From the NCBI GenBank assembly GCA_036386455.1, contig DASVVS010000036.1:1-64000 (forward strand): 64,000 nucleotides of DNA, in the 5' to 3' direction. Shown here piece by piece: positions 38,718-46,766 of this stretch. The position numbers and the translations under genes were made by a program. Source of the DNA: AC-37 sp036386455. Lineage in GTDB: Bacteria; Actinomycetota; Thermoleophilia; Solirubrobacterales; Thermoleophilaceae. Positions within the stretch are counted from its first letter, which is position 1, and the number at the start of each line of letters is the position of its first letter. The notes below the pieces were generated by a model, which had not been told where the DNA came from, did not search any database, and saw only the letters and a program-made list of their open reading frames with translations.

Positions 38718-39413
38718 CTGAACGGAGGGGCCGTCGGGGCTGCCACGCTCCGCCCGCGCCCCTCGAAGGCGGCCGGCCCGCGCGGGGCCAAGCTGTTCGC
38801 CTTCGACCGGCAGTTCGAGCGCCGCTTCGTGGCGGGCGCCGACGAGGCCGGCCGCGGCTCGCTCGCCGGCCCGCTGGTGGCCGCGGCCGTGATGTTCGAC
38901 CTCGACCGGCTGACCCTGTCGGACCGCCGCGCGCTCGCTCGGCTGAACGACTCGAAGCAGCACACGGAGGCGGGCCGCGAGGAGCTCTACCCGCTCGTGC
39001 TCCGGGCGGCGGCGCGCGCCACGATCGTGGTGCGCTGCCCGCGCGGGATCGACGCGCGGGGGCTGCACAAGACGAACCTGGAGGCGCTGCGCACCTCGCT
39101 CCGGAAGGTCGCGTGCCCGGAGGCGATCTGCCTGGTCGACGGCTTCCGCATCAAGGACCTCGGCTACGAGCAGCGCGCGGTCGTCAGCGGCGACTCGTGC
39201 AGCGCGGCGATCGCCTCGGCGTCCGTGCTCGCGAAGGTCACGCGCGACCGCTACATGCGCCGCGCGCACGAGCGCCATCCGGACTGGGACTTCGCGACGA
39301 ACGTGGGCTACTCCACGCCCGAGCACCGCCAGGCGATCCGCGAGCGCGGGATCTCGCCGCTGCACCGGCTGTCGTTCGCGTCGATCGCGTACCAGCAGAT
39401 GACGCTGGGCTGA
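38718..39413 (+). CDS. rnhB: Ribonuclease HII
   Basis: About 231 residues if it starts at CTG 38718. No ATG, GTG or TTG lies in frame between the lepB stop and GTG 38829, and starting at 38829 removes the conserved lead-in KLFAFDRQFERRFVAG. A GTG at 38607 would overlap lepB by 107 bases. Catalytic acids are in GADEAGRGSLAGP (Asp, Glu), VDGFRIKDLG (Asp) and SGDSCSAAIASASVLAKVTR (Asp). It removes RNA from RNA-DNA hybrids and misinserted ribonucleotides. Position after rplS matches Bacillus. Confidence 0.93.
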   Translation: MNGGAVGAATLRPRPSKAAGPRGAKLFAFDRQFERRFVAGADEAGRGSLAGPLVAAAVMFDLDRLTLSDRRALARLNDSKQHTEAGREELYPLVLRAAARATIVVRCPRGIDARGLHKTNLEALRTSLRKVACPEAICLVDGFRIKDLGYEQRAVVSGDSCSAAIASASVLAKVTRDRYMRRAHERHPDWDFATNVGYSTPEHRQAIRERGISPLHRLSFASIAYQQMTLG

Positions 39414-39463
39414 GCGCCTCGCGCGCTCCCGTCGCGGCCGCTCCGGCCAGTTTTCACCCTCCC

Positions 39464-39510
39464 GTCACACACTTGTAACGAACCCGTAACGCACGTAACC
39501 CACGTGTGAC
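39464..39510 (+). promoter_or_regulatory. Repeat-rich regulatory region upstream of yraN
   Basis: Inverted repeat GTCACAC (39464-39470) and GTGTGAC (39504-39510) encloses three phased GTAAC copies (39475, 39486, 39495). This looks like a multi-site operator for a DNA-binding protein upstream of the yraN-comM-dprA genes. Confidence 0.5.
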
Positions 39511-39521
39511 GCGGCGCCGTT

Positions 39522-39527
39522 TACCGT
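39522..39527 (+). promoter_or_regulatory. -10 element of yraN
   Basis: TACCGT ends six bases before the ATG at 39534, predicting a leaderless transcript directly downstream of the repeat region. Confidence 0.45.
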
Positions 39528-39533
39528 CGCCGC

Positions 39534-39923
39534 ATGTCCCCGGACATCCGCCGAACGAGAGGCTCGCTGGGCGAGCAGATCGCCGCCGACCACCTCACCG
39601 GTGCGGGCTACGAGATCCTCGATCGCAACTGGCGGGTACGCGAGGGCGAGCTCGACCTCGTCGCCGCCGACGCGGACGCGATCGTCTTCTGCGAGGTCAA
39701 GACGCGGGTCGCGGGCGGGCGGTCGGGCCCCGAGCTCGCGCTCGACGCGGTCGGCCCGGCCAAGCGCCGCCGGCTGCGGCACCTCGCGATGGCGTGGCTG
39801 CGCGATCGCCGCGCCGCCGGCGGCATGCCCCACCGCGAGCACCTCCGCTTCGACGCGATCGGCATCACGATCAGCCCCGGCGGCCGGCTTCTGTCCCTCG
39901 ATCACGTCACGGACGCGTTCTGA
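39534..39923 (+). CDS. YraN/UPF0102 family nuclease-fold protein
   Basis: 129 residues. The family pattern is clear: RRTRGSLGEQIAADHLTGAG, YEILDRNWRVREGELDLVAA and FCEVKTRVAGG, a restriction-endonuclease-like active site (Glu, Asp, Glu-x-Lys). The function is unknown, but the gene travels with rnhB, comM and dprA, suggesting DNA processing. It is followed 34 bases later by comM. Confidence 0.92.
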   Translation: MSPDIRRTRGSLGEQIAADHLTGAGYEILDRNWRVREGELDLVAADADAIVFCEVKTRVAGGRSGPELALDAVGPAKRRRLRHLAMAWLRDRRAAGGMPHREHLRFDAIGITISPGGRLLSLDHVTDAF

Positions 39924-39957
39924 TGCTCGCGCGCGCCGTCACCCCCGCCGCCTGACC

Positions 39958-41472
39958 ATGCTCGCCAGCGTCGCCACCTTCGCCATCGAGGGCATCGAGA
40001 GCCGCGAGGTCACCGTCGAGGTCGACCTCCGCCGCGGCCTGCCGCAGTTCACCATCGTCGGGCTGCCCGACCGCGCGGTGCGCGAGGCGCGCGAGCGCGT
40101 GCGCGCGGCGCTGCTCAACTCGGGCCTCGAGTTCCCGCTCCAGCGGCTCACCGCCAACCTCGCGCCGGCGAACGTGCGCAAGGCGGGACCGAGCTTCGAC
40201 CTGGCACTCGCCGTCGCGGTGCTCGCCGCGAGCGATCAGCTCCCGGCGGAGGAGGTGGCGCGCTACGCGGTCTCCGGCGAGCTGTCGCTCAGCGGGACCC
40301 TCCGCTCGGCCTGCGGCGCGGTCGCGGTCGCCGCGGGCGCCCGGCGGGCCGGCTACAGGCGGCTCGTGGTTCCCGTGGAGGACGCGCCCGAGGCCGCTCT
40401 GATCGAGGGGATCGAGGTGGTGGGCGTCGAGAGCCTCGAGCGGCTCGTCGCCCTCCTGAGGGGTGAGTGGCAGCCGGATCCGGCCGCGCCGGCGCGGCCC
40501 GTGGACCGCGCCGCGGACGGGCCCGACCTGGCCGACGTGCGCGGGCAGGCGGACGCCCGTCGCGCGCTCGAGATCGCCGCCGCCGGCGGGCACAACCTGC
40601 TGATGGTCGGGCCGCCGGGGGTGGGCAAGACGATGCTCGCGCGCCGGATGCCCGGCATCCTGCCGCCGCCGTCGCACGGCGAGGCGGTCGAGATCACGCA
40701 GGTGCTGAGCGTGGCCGGGCTCGGCAACGGCCGGCTCGCCTCCCGGCGGCCGTTCCGCGCGCCGCACCACATGATCTCGGCGTCGGGGCTCGTGGGGGGA
40801 GGCAACGTGCCCCGGCCTGGCGAGATCACCCTCGCGCACCGCGGCGTCCTGTTCCTCGACGAGCTCGCCGAGTTCGCGCGACCGGCGCTCGAGGCGCTGC
40901 GCCAGCCGCTCGAGCAGGGCCACGTCGAGGTCATGCGCGGCCAGCGCACGATCCGCTTCCCGGCGGCCGCGATGCTCGTCGGCGCGTGCAACGCGTGCCC
41001 GTGCGCCCGGGCCGACGGCGAGTGCACCTGCAACGAGGTCGACCGCGCCCGCTATCACCGCCGCCTGAGCGGGCCGCTGCTCGACCGCATCGACATCGTG
41101 TGCCCGCTTGGGCGCGTCCCGCTCGTGCCGATCGGGCCGGGCGACCCGGCCCCGGAGGGCTCGGCCGCCGTGCGCGAGCGGGTGGTGGCCGCGCGCGAGC
41201 GCCAGCTGGCCCGCCTGGCCGGTACGAGCGCCGGCTGCAACGCCGGGATGGACGCGCGCCTCACGCGCCGGCACGTCCGGCTCGGGCCCGAGCTCGGCGA
41301 CCGGCTCGACGCCGCCGCCTGCGCGGGCGCGATCACGGCTCGCGGTCACGACCGGGTCCTGCGGCTGGCGCGCACGATCGCGGACCTCGAGGGTGCCGAC
41401 AGCTTGGGCGCCCGCCACATCGACGAGGCTCTCTCGTACCGCCTGGGCACCCGAACGGCGGCGGCCGCATGA
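39958..41472 (+). CDS. comM: ComM/YifB family AAA+ ATPase (Mg-chelatase-like)
   Basis: 504 residues from ATG 39958. The N-terminal Lon-protease-like domain (IVGLPDRAVREARERVRAAL) is followed by the AAA+ module with Walker A GPPGVGKTMLARRM and Walker B VLFLDELAEFARPALEALRQ. A four-Cys cluster occurs in GACNACPCARADGECTC. ComM is a hexameric helicase promoting branch migration during natural transformation. Its stop overlaps dprA by 4 bases, reinforcing a role in DNA uptake. Confidence 0.94.
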   Translation: MLASVATFAIEGIESREVTVEVDLRRGLPQFTIVGLPDRAVREARERVRAALLNSGLEFPLQRLTANLAPANVRKAGPSFDLALAVAVLAASDQLPAEEVARYAVSGELSLSGTLRSACGAVAVAAGARRAGYRRLVVPVEDAPEAALIEGIEVVGVESLERLVALLRGEWQPDPAAPARPVDRAADGPDLADVRGQADARRALEIAAAGGHNLLMVGPPGVGKTMLARRMPGILPPPSHGEAVEITQVLSVAGLGNGRLASRRPFRAPHHMISASGLVGGGNVPRPGEITLAHRGVLFLDELAEFARPALEALRQPLEQGHVEVMRGQRTIRFPAAAMLVGACNACPCARADGECTCNEVDRARYHRRLSGPLLDRIDIVCPLGRVPLVPIGPGDPAPEGSAAVRERVVAARERQLARLAGTSAGCNAGMDARLTRRHVRLGPELGDRLDAAACAGAITARGHDRVLRLARTIADLEGADSLGARHIDEALSYRLGTRTAAAA

Positions 41473-42572
41473 GCGCCTGCGACGCCTGTCTTCGCCGCAG
41501 CGCCCTGATCGGGTTCCTCGCCGCTCCGATCGCGGGTCTCCTCGACGGAGGGCGGCGCGCGCCCGAGCTTCTGGCGCTCCCGGACGAGGACCTGATCGAG
41601 GCCGTCGGCAAGGGCTGGCACGCGGAGGCGAGGGGGCGGATCGAGCGCTTCGACCCGAACGCCCGGCGGCTCGAGGTGGAGGAGGCCGGCCTGTTCGCGA
41701 TCTGCGTGCACGACGGCGCCTACCCCGCGAGCCTCACGGACCTCGGGGACGCTCCGGTGGTCCTCTACGGCGCGGGCAGCCAGGCCCGGCTCGCGGAGCT
41801 GCTCGAGGAGCCGGCGGTGGCGATCGTGGGGGCGCGGCGCGCGTCCGCGTACGGACTGGAGGTGGCGCGCGAGCTCGGGCGCGGGCTCAGCGCGGCGCGT
41901 GTGACGGTCGTGAGCGGGCTGGCGCTGGGGATCGACGCCGCGGCGCACCGCGGAGCGGTGGACGCCGGCTGCAACACGATCGGGGTGCTCGCCTGCGGGG
42001 CCGAGCGCGCGTATCCGCGAACCAACCGCGCGGTCTACGACCGCATGGTCGCTGGCGGCGCGGTCGTCGCCGAGCTGCCGCCCGGCACGGAGCCGCGCCG
42101 CTGGACGTTCCCGGCACGCAACCGGATCATGGCGGGCTTGACCCGGGTGACGGTCGTGGTGGAGGCGGCGGAGCGCTCGGGCTCGCTGATCACCGCCCGG
42201 TTCGCGGAGGACATCGGGCGCGACGTGGGAGCCGTGCCGGGGCGGGTGACCACCCGGATGGCCGCCGGCTCGAACCGCCTGCTCTACGAGGGCGCGCACT
42301 TCATCCGCGACGCAGCCGACGTCCTCGACCTCCTGTTCGGCGCCGGCGCCCGGCGCGAGCCGCCCTCGCCGGGCCCGCGCCCGGCACCGCCCCTCGACGC
42401 GAGCCTGCGCAGGGTCCTCGACGCGATCGAGGGCGGAAGCTCCGTCGAGGCCGCGGCCGCCGGGCTGGGCCTCGGCGCGAGCGAGGCCCGCGCGGCGCTC
42501 GGCCGGCTCGAGATGCTCGGCCTGGTCCGCCGCGACGGCCTGGGCGCCTACGAGCGGGCGGTGGCCCCGTGA
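41469..42572 (+). CDS. dprA: DNA-processing protein DprA
   Basis: 367 residues. The Rossmann-like core contains VAIVGARRASAYGLEVAREL, SGLALGIDAAAHRGAVDAG, GTEPRRWTFPARNRIMAGL and VVEAAERSGSLITARFAEDI, all typical. A C-terminal winged-helix (DMLA/DML1-like) of about 60 residues follows a Pro-rich linker. DprA loads RecA on incoming single-stranded DNA. The ATGA overlap with comM and the upstream yraN make a small competence-type operon. Confidence 0.95.
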   Translation: MSACDACLRRSALIGFLAAPIAGLLDGGRRAPELLALPDEDLIEAVGKGWHAEARGRIERFDPNARRLEVEEAGLFAICVHDGAYPASLTDLGDAPVVLYGAGSQARLAELLEEPAVAIVGARRASAYGLEVARELGRGLSAARVTVVSGLALGIDAAAHRGAVDAGCNTIGVLACGAERAYPRTNRAVYDRMVAGGAVVAELPPGTEPRRWTFPARNRIMAGLTRVTVVVEAAERSGSLITARFAEDIGRDVGAVPGRVTTRMAAGSNRLLYEGAHFIRDAADVLDLLFGAGARREPPSPGPRPAPPLDASLRRVLDAIEGGSSVEAAAAGLGLGASEARAALGRLEMLGLVRRDGLGAYERAVAP

Positions 42573-42601
42573 CGGGACCCTGCCGCCCGCTCGTCGTCTG
42601 C

Positions 42602-44623
42602 TTACGGCACCGCGTAGACCTGCACGTTGTCCACCTCGGTCGAGCAGCCGGACGGAGCCGGGCAGGAGATGACGGGGTTGTGGTAGATCCCCGTGCGCAG
42701 GTGCGACGGAACCGAGTCGCCCTCCACGAGCGGGTCGTTGTCCGGCGACTGCGCCGCCGCTATCTCCCGCTTCAGCGTGTAGGTCGTGAACGTCGGGCTC
42801 TGCTCGCCGGTGTCGAGCGCGTCGCCGTCGTTGTTCAGGTCCACGTAGGCCTTGATCGAGCCCTGCGTGTCGTACTGGGAGTAGGTCACGTCGAACGCGA
42901 AGCGGGTCCAGATGCCGTTCGCGGCAGGCGTGTCCCACAGCAGCCGTCCCGTCGAGGTCAGCAGGGGCGACCCGCTCTGTGCGAGCCGCCAGTGCCCTTG
43001 GCTCGCGCTCAGCTCCACCACCGGGGTCCCGTTCCCGTTGTCGGCCGGCTGCGTCTGCTTCATCTGCATCACCACCTGCCAGTCCGTGGTGGAGAGCGGG
43101 AAGTTCGACGGCAGCCGCATCGACATGAACGTCACCCGGCGCTCACCCTCGCGGTAGAGCTGGAACGTGGGGGTGAACCCGGTGCGGTGCTCGTTGATCC
43201 CCAGCTCGCAGCGCTCGCCGGAGAAGTCGTCACCGTCGATGGCCGTCATGCGGCGGAAGGCGGTGTTGCCCTGCGCCGCGCCGTCACCCGTCGCGTGGGT
43301 GTCGCCGCCGGTCGTGACCTGCTGGTGCCGGCTGTCGACCTCGCACTCGATGTTCCCCCACAGCGGCTCCGGATCGGCGGCCGATGCGTTGTCGGCCTTG
43401 AGCAGCGTGCAGTTGTCCACGTCGAGCGCCCCCAGGTTGAGCGTGCAGCCGGTCACGTTCACGGTGAACGCACGCGTGGCCGGCGACGGCTCGACGTTCC
43501 CGGCGGTGTCCGTCGCCCGCACGCTGAACGTGTAGGTCCCGTTGGCCAGGTTCGAGTAGGACTGCCCGGTCGCGCAGGCGGCGTAGGTTCCCGTCGTGGT
43601 CCCGGGGCCGTCGAGCTTGCACTGGAACGTGGCCCCGGCCTCGCTCGTGAAGCCGAAGCTCGCGCTGTTCGTCGTGATCGTCCCGGTGGGGCCCGAGTTG
43701 ATCGTGGTGTCCGGGGGGATCGCGTCGACCGTGAAGGTGCGGGTGGCCGGCGTCGAATCGGTGACGCCGCCGACCGTCGCGCGCACGCTGAACGTGTAGC
43801 TCCCGTTCGAGAGCGTGCTGTACGTGTGGCCCGAGCTGCAGGCGGCCCAGGTGCCCAGCGTGGTCCCGGGACCATCGAGCTTGCACTCGAACGTGCCGCC
43901 GCTCGGGACGGACGCGAACGAGAACGTGGGTGTGGCGTCGTTGGTGAGGCCCGACGGTCCCGCCGTGATGTTGGTGTCGGCGGACGGGGCATCGACGCTG
44001 AAGTTGTCGAGGTGGTAGCCGGTCGTGGCCGTGGTCACTCCGGGACCCGATCGGATTCCGGCTCGCCCGACCTGCGTGATCGCGTTGTCGGTGCTCGAGG
44101 CGCGCTGGATCCCATCCACGAAGAGCTTCTTCGCGGCGTTGCGGATCTCCAGCCTGACCGCGTAGGTCGCGCCGACCGTGAGCGTCTGCGAATAGAAGGC
44201 GAGCACCTCGCAGCCCGCGGACACGCACTTCACGAGCTCCCAGCGCCCGGTGCCGGCGTTGTAGCGGCCCATGTAGAGCGAGTCAGCGCCGCTCGTCAGC
44301 GAGCGGCCCACGATGCCGATGGCGCCCGCGTTGCTCTTCACGTGCAGATCGGCCCGCACGTCGTACTCGTTGGTGGCGGGGATGCCGCTGGCGAAGTACA
44401 GGCCCCACTCGGGACCCCAGACGCGGCCGTCCTGGAGCTTCAGGTCCGCGGGGTAGTTCGCGTGCCACGTCCAGATGGCGCCCGTCTCCCCGGTGTGGTT
44501 CTCGAGCAGCGTCCCGTTGGTGCCGGTGAAGCTGTCGGTGACGACGGCGGCGCTTGCGCCGGGCGCGATCGCGAGCGTCAGGGCAGCGGCGAGCACCGCC
44601 ACCAGAGTGGCCTTCCCCCTCAT
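42602..44623 (-). CDS. Secreted multidomain protein with polysaccharide-lyase-like C-terminus
   Basis: 673 residues. A signal peptide (VAVLAAALTLAIAPGASA) is followed by a LamG-like domain (about 27-210), two Ig-like repeats of about 85 residues each beginning DTNITAGPSG and DTTINSGPTG, and containing FECKLDGPGTT / FQCKLDGPGTT and YTFSVRAT. The C-terminal domain (about 410-673) has GERCELGINEHRTG and REGERRVTFMSMRLPSNFP, resembling the heparin-lyase-I-fold family (PF14099). The substrate is unknown. A good Shine-Dalgarno (GAGGGG) lies 6-7 bases before the ATG, unlike the leaderless genes nearby. Confidence 0.8.
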   Translation of the reverse strand: MRGKATLVAVLAAALTLAIAPGASAAVVTDSFTGTNGTLLENHTGETGAIWTWHANYPADLKLQDGRVWGPEWGLYFASGIPATNEYDVRADLHVKSNAGAIGIVGRSLTSGADSLYMGRYNAGTGRWELVKCVSAGCEVLAFYSQTLTVGATYAVRLEIRNAAKKLFVDGIQRASSTDNAITQVGRAGIRSGPGVTTATTGYHLDNFSVDAPSADTNITAGPSGLTNDATPTFSFASVPSGGTFECKLDGPGTTLGTWAACSSGHTYSTLSNGSYTFSVRATVGGVTDSTPATRTFTVDAIPPDTTINSGPTGTITTNSASFGFTSEAGATFQCKLDGPGTTTGTYAACATGQSYSNLANGTYTFSVRATDTAGNVEPSPATRAFTVNVTGCTLNLGALDVDNCTLLKADNASAADPEPLWGNIECEVDSRHQQVTTGGDTHATGDGAAQGNTAFRRMTAIDGDDFSGERCELGINEHRTGFTPTFQLYREGERRVTFMSMRLPSNFPLSTTDWQVVMQMKQTQPADNGNGTPVVELSASQGHWRLAQSGSPLLTSTGRLLWDTPAANGIWTRFAFDVTYSQYDTQGSIKAYVDLNNDGDALDTGEQSPTFTTYTLKREIAAAQSPDNDPLVEGDSVPSHLRTGIYHNPVISCPAPSGCSTEVDNVQVYAVP

Positions 44624-44686
44624 GAGATTCCCCCTCGAGTCCAGTCCTGCGAACGCGGCCGAAGCTACGGAGGCGGCTGGGTCTTG

Positions 44687-44755
44687 TCAAGAGCTCTTGA
44701 GCGCAACACGGTCCTCTTAACGCATGCCCAACGGCGATGTTAAGCGCGTGTTGCG
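44687..44755. promoter_or_regulatory. Divergent intergenic region with inverted repeats
   Basis: A perfect 14-base palindrome TCAAGAGCTCTTGA (44687-44700) is followed by a stem of CGCAACACG (44702-44710) with CGTGTTGCG (44747-44755) and CTTAA (44716-44720) with TTAAG (44740-44744). It lies between the divergent lyase-like gene and thiD and could hold operators for either. Confidence 0.5.
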
Positions 44756-44768
44756 TGCCGAGCCTCCC

Positions 44769-44774
44769 TACTCT
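44769..44774 (+). promoter_or_regulatory. -10 element of thiD
   Basis: TACTCT ends six bases before the thiD ATG, predicting a leaderless transcript. No thiamine riboswitch was recognised upstream. Confidence 0.45.
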
Positions 44775-44780
44775 CCGCCG

Positions 44781-45749
44781 ATGGCGCCCGACGTCCCGCG
44801 CGTGCTCTCGATCGCCGGCTCCGACTCCGGCGGCGGCGCGGGCATCCAGGCGGACCTCAAGGCGTTCGCCGCCGCGGGCGTGCACGGCATGACGGCGATC
44901 ACGGCGGTCACGGTGCAGAACACCGTCGAGGTGCGCGACGTCCACGCGGTCCCCCCGGAGACGATCGTCGCCCAGGTCGCGGCGGTGGCCGACGACATCG
45001 GCGTCGACGCCGTCAAGATCGGCATGCTCGGCACCGCCACGACGATCGCGGCCGTCGACGAGGCGCTCGACCTCGTCGGGCCGGTTCCGGTCGTGCTCGA
45101 CCCCGTCATGGTCGCCGAGAGCGGCGCGGTGCTGCTCGACGACGATGCCCGCACGGCTCTGGCGGAGCGCCTGGTGCCGCGCGCGAGCGTCGTCACGCCC
45201 AACCTCCCCGAGGCGCGCGTCCTCGCGGGTGACGCGGCGGACGGCGACCAGGAGGCGCTGGCACGCGCGGTCCACGCCCTGGGGGCGGGCGCGGTGGTCG
45301 TCACCGGTGGTCACGCCGAGGCCGGGGAGGACCTGTTCTTCGACGGCGACCGGCTGGTGCGGATAGCCGGCGAGCGTCACGCGGACGGCGCGGCACACGG
45401 CTCCGGCTGCACGCACTCCTCGACCCTTGCGGCCCGGCTCGCGCTGGGCGACGACCCGCTCGACGCCGCCCGCGCGGCGCGCGAGGCGGCCTCGCGCGCG
45501 GTCGGCGCCGGCCTGCGCGGCATCGGCGCGGGGGCGGGCCCGGTCGACGTCATCGGGATCCGAGCCGGCGGCGGCCGCTCCGCCCCGACAGCCGGCGGTG
45601 GCCGCTCCGCCCCGACAGCCGGCGGCGGCGCCCCCGCCCCGACAGCCGGCGGCGGCTCCGCCACGGGCGCCCCCGCCGCGGGCGCCCCCGCCGCGGGCGC
45701 CCCCGCCGGGGAAGGGGGCCGGCCCCTCGGGCCACCGAAACCGGTTTGA
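44781..45749 (+). CDS. thiD: Hydroxymethylpyrimidine (phosphate) kinase ThiD
   Basis: 322 residues from ATG 44781. Conserved features: LSIAGSDSGGGAGIQADLKA, GVHGMTAITAVTVQNT, VLDPVMVAESGAVLL, TPNLPEARVLAG and the anion-hole/active-site HGSGCTHSSTLAARLALG. It phosphorylates HMP and HMP-P in thiamine synthesis. The enzyme core ends near residue 262; the last 60 or so residues are a repetitive Gly/Ala/Pro tail (three copies of a GGGRSAPTA-like unit, then GAPAA repeats). Other thiamine genes are absent nearby. Confidence 0.93.
   Translation: MAPDVPRVLSIAGSDSGGGAGIQADLKAFAAAGVHGMTAITAVTVQNTVEVRDVHAVPPETIVAQVAAVADDIGVDAVKIGMLGTATTIAAVDEALDLVGPVPVVLDPVMVAESGAVLLDDDARTALAERLVPRASVVTPNLPEARVLAGDAADGDQEALARAVHALGAGAVVVTGGHAEAGEDLFFDGDRLVRIAGERHADGAAHGSGCTHSSTLAARLALGDDPLDAARAAREAASRAVGAGLRGIGAGAGPVDVIGIRAGGGRSAPTAGGGRSAPTAGGGAPAPTAGGGSATGAPAAGAPAAGAPAGEGGRPLGPPKPV
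45564..45707 (+). repeat. Tandem repeats encoding the ThiD tail
   Basis: Three 27-base units (45564-45590, 45591-45617, 45618-45644) and a partial fourth, followed by three 15-base GCGGGCGCCCCCGCC-like units up to 45707. They keep the reading frame and encode a disordered tail. Confidence 0.8.
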
Positions 45750-45843
45750 CATAATCGCCGGTCCCGTCGCGGCCTCGGCCTGGCGGGGTCGCGCGGCTCC
45801 CCGGCCGGGCGGTTTCCATCTCGGCGTCGACAGGAGCCCCGCC

Positions 45844-46092
45844 ATCAAGTTCCTCCGCATGAAGCCCGGCCACGGAGAGGTCCTCCTCGCTGAGGGCGAC
45901 CCGCGGCTGCGCGAGGACGAGGAGCGGCTGGTCGAGGAGTTCCGGCGCCAGCTCGACGAGGGCATGTGGGCGGCGGTGCCCACCACCGAGAGCGGCACGG
46001 GCCGCCGCGACGCCGCGCTGGTCCGCGACTACAGCGACATCCCGGCGGAGGCCGACCGGGTGATCTTCTTCCCGCGCGCGGCCGGGGGCTGA
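45844..46092 (+). CDS. Small acidic protein, function unknown; probable ATC start
   Basis: About 82 residues. ATC 45844 has AGGAG seven bases upstream and gives a start like (f)MKFLRMKPGHGEVLLAEGD. The first ATG is at 45859 and has no Shine-Dalgarno, giving 77 residues. The protein is charged, with VEEFRRQLDEGMWAAVPTT, and ends VIFFPRAAGG. No family was recognised. It lies five bases before the next small gene and appears to belong to the transcript leading into ilvD. A TTGACA (45746-45751) and CATAAT (45750-45755) occur at the thiD stop. Confidence 0.6.
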   Translation: MKFLRMKPGHGEVLLAEGDPRLREDEERLVEEFRRQLDEGMWAAVPTTESGTGRRDAALVRDYSDIPAEADRVIFFPRAAGG

Positions 46093-46097
46093 GGGCC

Positions 46098-46766
46098 ATG
46101 CTCCTCGCCCTCACCGTCCTGACCGTCCTCGGAGCCGCGCTGGTGGTGCCGATGATGGTGCGCGCCAGCGTCGCCCGCCGCGCCCGCGCGAAGGCGCGCG
46201 CGGAGGCCCGCGCCGAGCGCCGAGCCCTGCGCGATCCCGGCCGCGAGCGCCGCGCCGAGCAGCGCGCCCGCGAGCTGCTGCGCTCCTGCGTGAACGACGA
46301 GGAGTGGGCCATGTACCGCGACCTCGGCTTCATCCGCGTGCACGGCACGCTGAAGGCGGAGGGGCCGGGCCGCACGCTCCAGCGCCGCCGGCGCCGGCTC
46401 GACTACGCCGAGCGCCCCGACGAGCCGCCCGCCCAGCCGCAGGCCCCCGGCTACGCCTACCTGATCTACCCCCACAAGCCGATCGTCGCGTACGTCCCGG
46501 AGACCGGCCGGCTGCTCAGCGAGTACTGCGTCGAGTTCCCGGACCTGACGGCGGCCGTGGGCGCCACGCGCCTGCCCGACTCCGACGACGTGCTCGCCAA
46601 GTGGATGGCCCTCACCGGCGACGAGCGGCAGCTCATCGAGCGGGCGAACATGCACCTGCCCGGCCGGCAGATCGACCCGAGCCGCGTGCGCCGCGACCTG
46701 TGGCGCCTCGCCGAGTGGGAGCGGCTGCACGGCGAGGGCGCGCTCGGGGCCAGGCGCAGCGCGTGA
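46098..46766 (+). CDS. Membrane-anchored protein of unknown function upstream of ilvD
   Basis: 222 residues. One N-terminal hydrophobic helix (LLALTVLTVLGAALVVPMMV) is followed by a highly basic Arg/Ala helix (about 25-65) and a soluble domain (LLRSCVNDEEWAMYRDLGFI, AYLIYPHKPIVAYVPETGRL, YCVEFPDLTAAVG). The soluble part looks folded and conserved but was not assigned to a family. It overlaps ilvD by 4 bases (GTGA at 46763). Confidence 0.75.
   Translation: MLLALTVLTVLGAALVVPMMVRASVARRARAKARAEARAERRALRDPGRERRAEQRARELLRSCVNDEEWAMYRDLGFIRVHGTLKAEGPGRTLQRRRRRLDYAERPDEPPAQPQAPGYAYLIYPHKPIVAYVPETGRLLSEYCVEFPDLTAAVGATRLPDSDDVLAKWMALTGDERQLIERANMHLPGRQIDPSRVRRDLWRLAEWERLHGEGALGARRSA

Noticed and set aside
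44640..44780. TPP riboswitch upstream of thiD
   Set aside because: The conserved CTGAGA and ACCTGA-type THI-box motifs are absent and the -10 lies six bases before the ATG, leaving no leader.
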